Assembly: GCA_937965665.1 (NCBI GenBank)
Contig: CALCJE010000092.1
Span: 1-10,582, forward strand
DNA length: 10,582 nt
Direction of reading: 5' to 3'
DNA from: an uncultured Bacteroidales bacterium
GTDB taxonomy: Bacteria > Bacteroidota > Bacteroidia > Bacteroidales > UBA4417
The notes beneath the pieces were generated by a model. The model worked only from the letters and a program-made list of their open reading frames with translations, was not told the origin of the DNA and made no database searches. Below are positions 7,280-10,582 of this stretch, in pieces. The translations under genes were made by a program, and so were the position numbers. Each line of letters begins with the position of its first letter. Position 1 is the first letter of the stretch.

Positions 7280-7843
7280 TCATTCGGGATAGAATTCCCT
7301 ATAGGTATTGTCAGAATAAAATTCTACGATCTTTAAAATAGTTTTCGTAGTACTTTGCTTTGGTCCAGGGTAAACCGGTTTTTCTTCCGGTTGTATTTCT
7401 GGCGTTGTTATAATTCCGGTTCTGTTTTCCTCGATGGGCTTCAGTACCGGAATTTCTTTTTCAAACTGCTCATTTTTTTCTTCCAGGACCGTATCTGTTT
7501 TTAACTCATTTTCCCGGGCATATTCTGTACCCTTTGCCGGAATCAATTCAGAAAACAGATCCACGGAGGCTGAAACCTGTGGCTGGAATGAGCCCAATCT
7601 GCCGTCACTACTGGGATTCAGACTTGTTTCTGCACTTTTAAAAATCGGACCTTTTCCGAACATAAGCCATTCCATATTTACATCAGGATACGAAACAAGA
7701 ATTTTCTGAATAAAATCCAGGCTCGCATTATTCCTTCCTGAGAGTATATGCGAAATACTCGATTTCTGAACTCCTATCTCATCAGCAAACTGTGCTGCTG
7801 TCAGGTTCTTTGCTTTTATAAGTAAAGTGATACGGTCTTTCAT
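7280..7843 (-). CDS. XRE-type helix-turn-helix transcriptional regulator
   Basis: From the ATG at 7841-7843 the protein has 187 residues. An N-terminal XRE/Cro-type HTH (about 1-60) reads MKDRITLLIKAKNLTAAQFA then EIGVQKSSISHILSGRNNAS, with the recognition helix around 25-35. It ends in MEWLMFGKGPIF, common in this regulator group. A polar Pro/Glu/Ser-rich region (about 70-160) looks disordered. The last 20 or so residues (KIVEFYSDNTYREFYPE) resemble a short tail I recall from other Bacteroidota XRE proteins. The ORF could open at TTG 7894 or ATG 7885, adding 17 or 14 residues. The later ATG was chosen because a promoter-like TACATTTG lies between these starts and it, and because it begins the HTH domain. 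A TGTAAACTG motif touches the start codon, suggesting autoregulation. The inducing signal is unknown. Confidence 0.88.
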   Translation of the reverse strand: MKDRITLLIKAKNLTAAQFADEIGVQKSSISHILSGRNNASLDFIQKILVSYPDVNMEWLMFGKGPIFKSAETSLNPSSDGRLGSFQPQVSASVDLFSELIPAKGTEYARENELKTDTVLEEKNEQFEKEIPVLKPIEENRTGIITTPEIQPEEKPVYPGPKQSTTKTILKIVEFYSDNTYREFYPE

Positions 7844-7871
7844 TTGTAAACTGCTATTTGTAAAATTGTCA

Positions 7872-7879
7872 CAAATGTA
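7872..7879 (-). promoter_or_regulatory. Candidate -7 promoter element of the XRE regulator gene
   Basis: The - strand reads TACATTTG, an exact match to TAnnTTTG, 28 bases before the ATG at 7843. The implied transcript would begin downstream of the alternative starts at 7894 and 7885, so it decides for the later start. A TGTAAACTG motif lies just inside the transcribed leader, a typical repressor position. No good -33 element is seen. Confidence 0.45.
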
Positions 7880-8283
7880 ATACATATCCTTCAAACTTGT
7901 AAATTGATTTTTAACTGAAAATTAAAATTGTTTACCTATCAGTTTACATATAAATTATAAGTTTAAATAGCTATTATATATTACTGTAATACAATATTAT
8001 ACAATATATAAAACTGATTTATTAAATTATACCTAAAATTACAATTTACTTGAACCATAAATTTATATAAATCTCATAAACGACTGGATTATAATTATTA
8101 AAGTAACTAAAAACTACCATTTATTACGCCAGTTTACAATCGTATGCAATTATAAATGTAAACCATAATTAACAATTGTATATATTAATGATTAACAATG
8201 AAATAAATGACTGGTATACATGCGTAAACCTAAGTATACTTATGTAAATTAATTACGGTTTACATATGAGAACATCAAACTAA

Positions 8284-8312
8284 TTGGGATTCTACTCACT
8301 GATTTATATTTG
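8284..8312 (+). promoter_or_regulatory. Candidate + strand promoter overlapping a TGTAAACTG motif
   Basis: TATATTTG at 8305-8312 is an exact TAnnTTTG -7 element, with a TTG at 8284-8286 placed 18 bases upstream as a -33 candidate. The element shares its last two bases with TGTAAACTG (8311-8319), so a protein bound there would block or modulate initiation. It points into 8320-8750, where no substantial + strand ORF exists. Confidence 0.4.
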
Positions 8313-8569
8313 TAAACTGAAAATGATATGAATTTTGCATTCTGTTCCGGAGCTTCTACCCTACTTTTGGAGTAAGACATCTTTTCGGCTTTAATCAAAT
8401 AAAAGCACGGTTACGCTTGATTACGCAGAAAGAATCTTTATTCAAAATATTTTTTTTGAAGCTATAACGTCGAGAAAAATACAGGCAAGCACTAAAGAGA
8501 AATAATATTTTAAATTCTAAACCACTTAAAATTTCTGAAAATGCTTATAACGATTTGATATTTTGCTAT

Positions 8570-8719
8570 TTATTCTGATTTCAGGGCTAAATATAAATTA
8601 AACATGTATTTAATCAAAATAGATATTATCCCACAAAATGCACTTTGTGGTTTAAATTCAAAAGCAAGACTCGCTTTAAAAGATTTGAAGTATTGCCCGC
8701 AACTATCTGCTTCCTTCAT
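8570..8719 (-). CDS. Doubtful small ORF, 49 codons, hypothetical
   Basis: The ATG at 8719 opens 49 codons ending in TAA at 8570-8572; the stop-free frame reaches back to 8776 (68 codons), long for such A+T-rich DNA. The peptide begins MKEADSCGQYFKSFKASLAF, and its C-terminal half is hydrophobic (GIISILIKYMFNLYLAL), like a membrane segment. No promoter-like element or related sequence is recognised, and the ATG lies inside the loop of a small hairpin. It could be a tiny membrane protein or a chance frame; chance is more likely. Confidence 0.2.
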   Translation of the reverse strand: MKEADSCGQYFKSFKASLAFEFKPQSAFCGIISILIKYMFNLYLALKSE

Positions 8720-8726
8720 ATGGAAG

Positions 8727-8753
8727 AAAACCTGTTGAAACAGGCAAATTTTT
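8727..8753. terminator. Likely bidirectional terminator between the spacer and the subtilase gene
   Basis: CCTGT (8731-8735) pairs with ACAGG (8740-8744) around a TGAA loop. On the + strand it is followed by CAAATTTTT, and on the - strand by TTTTCTTCC. The - strand use fits the subtilase transcript, whose stop is 63 bases away; the + strand use would end any transcript from the 8305 element. The stem has only 5 bp, so it is modest. Confidence 0.45.
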
Positions 8754-8806
8754 AGGAGAGCTGAAAATACACAACTTTATGTTTCGGCACTCTGCTACCA
8801 GAAAAG

Positions 8807-10483
8807 CTATTTTCTGATCTTGATTATTCTTTGGGTATAGATTCTGCCTTCATCAGCAATCCTGACGATATATATGCCCGGGGACAAAACTCCTAGCTCG
8901 TTTATCAGGATGACTTTATTCCCATTAGCTTCACCATAATAAGTTTTAATTTTCCTGCCTTGCAGATCGCAGATAGCTACCTCGAATGTTGCGGATACAT
9001 GATCAGGCAATACAATAGTTAATTGATCAGTAACTGGATTTGGATATACAGTGAATGTTTCTGATTTCGGAATATTAATTTTTGTTGGCAGTAACACGGC
9101 CTGGCTGTAATCTGGTATTCCCCATCCTAGCAGCGAATCAGGACTGCCTGACTGGCTGGCAGTTGCTTTAAGCACATCAATGATCTGCATATTTGTAAGG
9201 TCGGGCCAGGCCTGCCATAAACAAGCCGTCATGCCACAGATGATGGGTGAAGAGAAAGAGGTACCATTAGCTGCTGAGAGCCCCGTTGGACCATACACAG
9301 CAGCTGATTGTCCCTGAGCAGCAACCGTAGGTTTTATCCTTCGATCGTAGGTAGGCCCTACAGAACTGAATGAAGCCCTTTTTCCTGAAGCATCCACTGC
9401 ACCTATTGTAAAAACACTGTCGCCATCAGCAGGTGCCCCGATATACCACCAGCCTGCTCCTCCCGAATTGCCGGCGCTGTTAACAACCAGTATTCCTTTT
9501 TCGGCAGCTTTATCAGCTGCGCGGGTAATAACCGTAGTATTTCCGTCCATATCGACATAGGTGTGGTTTGTACCCGCATCGTCAAAAGTGGTGTATCCCA
9601 GTGATGAATTAATTAGGTCAACACCTACGCTATCAGCAAATTCGGCAGCACTCAGCCAATAGTATTCTTCAATTACTGATTCACTTTCGGCCACTTCGGA
9701 ACGAAGCAACCAGTAATCAGCCGCGGGAGCAGTACCCACCATCTGGCCATTGACATTTGCAGCCATGCACGATAACACTTTGGTACCATGAGAGTTCATT
9801 GTGGTGGCATATACATTATTGCCGGGCACTGCAAAGTCGCGCGTGCCGAGTATTTGATTCCCTGCCCTCAGCTGATCAAAACAAGGCATAATATCAACAG
9901 AATTAAAGCCTGCATCAATAACGGCAATTGTTTTCCCCTGTCCTGCGAAGCCTGAATTGTGCAATCCCTGGCCTTTAATCTGGTTGATTTGATTAAATGC
10001 AGCACCGTAATTATATACATCCGATGGGCTCTGGTCAGTCTTCTTCCAAACCCATGGGCTGACAGATTCATTCGAAAAATATGTCTTTTCATTACTGCTG
10101 CCTATAGCCTGTTTTGTTTGGGTATTGATGAGTTGCAGTTTTGAAACAAATGGTAGCGCATCAATTTGTGAGACTATATCAGCGCCGGCACTGATTACAA
10201 TGAAATTAAACCATCGTGAGCGGCAGATTATTTTTGCCCCTGTTTCACTCACCGAATTCACATAAGCAGCATTTACTGGAATATCGGTCTGATCGAAAGT
10301 AAGATGTTGTTTCAACCGGCGTTCAACAGCCCTGGAACTGAGGTATGCTTCAGGATTTATCACTGAACTTTTTCCTTCACCTTTATCTGTAAAATATACA
10401 GTATACACTCCTGAAACCGGTTGTTGAGCAGTTACGGGCAATATGAAAGTTATTAAAATTATAAGTAAGAAGGTAATCTTCAT
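8807..10483 (-). CDS. Secreted subtilisin-like serine protease (S8) with T9SS C-terminal sorting domain
   Basis: This is a 558-residue predicted extracellular or surface protease. The ATG at 10481-10483 starts a clear signal peptide (MKITFLLIILITFILPVTAQ), cut after about residue 20. An in-frame TTG at 10543 would place 20 residues before it and was not used. A propeptide-like region (about 25-125, containing YLSSRAVERRLKQ and SRWFNF) is typical of Bacteroidota subtilases. The catalytic triad is Asp190 (AVIDAGF), His232 (SHGTKV) and Ser409 (NGTSFSSP), with oxyanion Asn339 (NSAGNSG). The last 82 residues (477-558) form a type A T9SS sorting domain: FTVYPNPVTDQ, a middle DLQGRKI, and GIYIVRI before a basic end. 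The protein should thus cross the outer membrane by T9SS and be released or attached to the surface. It is monocistronic as far as seen. The substrate is unknown. Confidence 0.95.
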   Translation of the reverse strand: MKITFLLIILITFILPVTAQQPVSGVYTVYFTDKGEGKSSVINPEAYLSSRAVERRLKQHLTFDQTDIPVNAAYVNSVSETGAKIICRSRWFNFIVISAGADIVSQIDALPFVSKLQLINTQTKQAIGSSNEKTYFSNESVSPWVWKKTDQSPSDVYNYGAAFNQINQIKGQGLHNSGFAGQGKTIAVIDAGFNSVDIMPCFDQLRAGNQILGTRDFAVPGNNVYATTMNSHGTKVLSCMAANVNGQMVGTAPAADYWLLRSEVAESESVIEEYYWLSAAEFADSVGVDLINSSLGYTTFDDAGTNHTYVDMDGNTTVITRAADKAAEKGILVVNSAGNSGGAGWWYIGAPADGDSVFTIGAVDASGKRASFSSVGPTYDRRIKPTVAAQGQSAAVYGPTGLSAANGTSFSSPIICGMTACLWQAWPDLTNMQIIDVLKATASQSGSPDSLLGWGIPDYSQAVLLPTKINIPKSETFTVYPNPVTDQLTIVLPDHVSATFEVAICDLQGRKIKTYYGEANGNKVILINELGVLSPGIYIVRIADEGRIYTQRIIKIRK

Positions 10484-10556
10484 GTGAATGAATTTAAGTT
10501 TATAACAAGGAAACAGGCCAAAGAGTTTTCCCGTACCAGCCAATGACTTGAATCAT

Positions 10557-10564
10557 CAAAATTA
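10557..10564 (-). promoter_or_regulatory. Candidate -7 promoter element of the subtilase gene
   Basis: Read on the - strand it is TAATTTTG, an exact TAnnTTTG match, 73 bases before the ATG at 10483. The matching -33 element would fall at or beyond the window edge, so it cannot be judged. The implied leader of about 65 bases shows no recognised riboswitch. Confidence 0.35.
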
Positions 10565-10582
10565 ATACAAAAACCAACTTTA

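Larger units (their letters stand above)
7844..8330. promoter_or_regulatory. A+T-rich spacer with clustered TGTAAAC/GTTTACA motifs, candidate operator array
   Basis: No gene is visible here. Six exact copies of TGTAAAC or its complement occur: 7845-7851, 7942-7948, 8132-8138, 8157-8163, 8258-8264 and 8311-8317. Close variants are at 7859 (TGTAAAA), 7898 (TGTAAAT), 7930 (GTTTACC), 8223 (CGTAAAC) and 8243 (TGTAAAT). The outer copies share the 11-mer TTTGTAAACTG (7843-7853 and 8309-8319). Several copies face each other: 8132-8138 with 8157-8163 (18-base gap), and TATGTAAA 8241-8248 with TTTACATA 8259-8266 (10-base gap). A 12-bp palindrome TAAGTATACTTA lies at 8231-8242. The position beside an XRE gene suggests binding sites for that regulator; this is inference. 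Confidence 0.5.
8331..8806. other. Gene-poor spacer with small hairpins
   Basis: No supported protein gene is seen in this stretch. It is less A+T-rich than the motif cluster before it. It contains a 15-codon + strand ORF (8328-8375, MNFAFCSGASTLLLE), a near-direct repeat GGTTACGC/GATTACGC (8409-8426), an A/T hairpin (8441-8447 with 8454-8460), a perfect 7-bp hairpin CCACAAA/TTTGTGG (8631-8637 with 8644-8650), a hairpin CTTCC/GGAAG (8710-8714 with 8722-8726) and a terminator-like hairpin at 8731-8744. It could be the body of a + strand non-coding RNA starting near 8320, or simply decayed sequence. Confidence 0.35.

Noticed and set aside
7844..7894. Upstream starts (TTG 7894, ATG 7885) for the XRE regulator
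   Set aside because: The extension precedes the HTH domain, overlaps the candidate promoter and operator motif, and is not needed for the fold.
8188..8247. 19-codon + strand ORF in the motif-rich spacer
   Set aside because: It is short, overlaps the motif cluster and palindrome, and has no promoter or recognisable product.
7844..8330. CRISPR array or plasmid-type iterons
   Set aside because: Motifs are 7-11 bases, in both orientations and irregularly spaced; there are no uniform repeats, spacers, cas genes or replication gene.
8627..8637. DnaA-box-like TTATCCCACA
   Set aside because: It has one extra C relative to TTATCCACA, stands alone, and no origin genes are nearby.
8799..8816. Perfect 7-bp inverted repeat CAGAAAA/TTTTCTG over the subtilase stop codon
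   Set aside because: It is A+T-rich with no T tract after it on either strand, so the hairpin at 8731-8744 is the better terminator.
10484..10543. TTG start at 10543 for the subtilase
   Set aside because: It would put 20 residues before a textbook signal peptide that starts at the ATG at 10483.

Overview
The window looks like chromosomal DNA of a member of the Bacteroidota, probably the Bacteroidales. The evidence is a secreted protease ending in a type IX secretion (T9SS) sorting domain, a GldI-like FKBP lipoprotein, promoter-like elements of the TAnnTTTG type with no evident Shine-Dalgarno sites, and a typical short nucleoside diphosphate kinase. Assignment below phylum is inference.

Layout: (1) positions 1-3721 run on the + strand: the 3' part of an endonuclease/exonuclease/phosphatase-family gene cut by the window edge, a weak terminator-like hairpin, complete uvrB, and cysQ, whose ATG directly follows the uvrB stop. 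A perfect 12-bp hairpin flanked by A and T tracts sits on the cysQ stop codon and can end transcription from both sides. (2) Positions 3762-6745 run on the - strand as a likely operon: an NrnA-type DHH phosphoesterase (TTG start), a GldI-like FKBP lipoprotein, and a lipoprotein with three FKBP-like domains. (3) ndk is divergent from that operon, with two -7 promoter elements lying back to back between them. (4) ndk meets a convergent XRE-type regulator gene with no base between the two stop codons. (5) Positions 7844-8806 hold no large gene. The first half is extremely A+T-rich and carries a cluster of TGTAAAC/GTTTACA motifs, with a promoter-like element at each end. The second half holds small hairpins, a doubtful 49-codon ORF and a likely bidirectional terminator. 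(6) Positions 8807-10483 (- strand) encode a secreted subtilisin-like protease with a T9SS C-terminal domain.

Functional themes: uvrB is nucleotide excision repair. cysQ and the DHH protein may both dephosphorylate 3'-phosphoadenosine 5'-phosphate (pAp), and the DHH protein may also degrade very short RNAs. The FKBP lipoproteins probably assist folding of exported proteins, and the subtilase is a typical T9SS cargo. The part most worth following is the motif-rich spacer next to the XRE gene. It resembles an operator array for that regulator and may drive an undescribed non-coding or very small transcript on the + strand.
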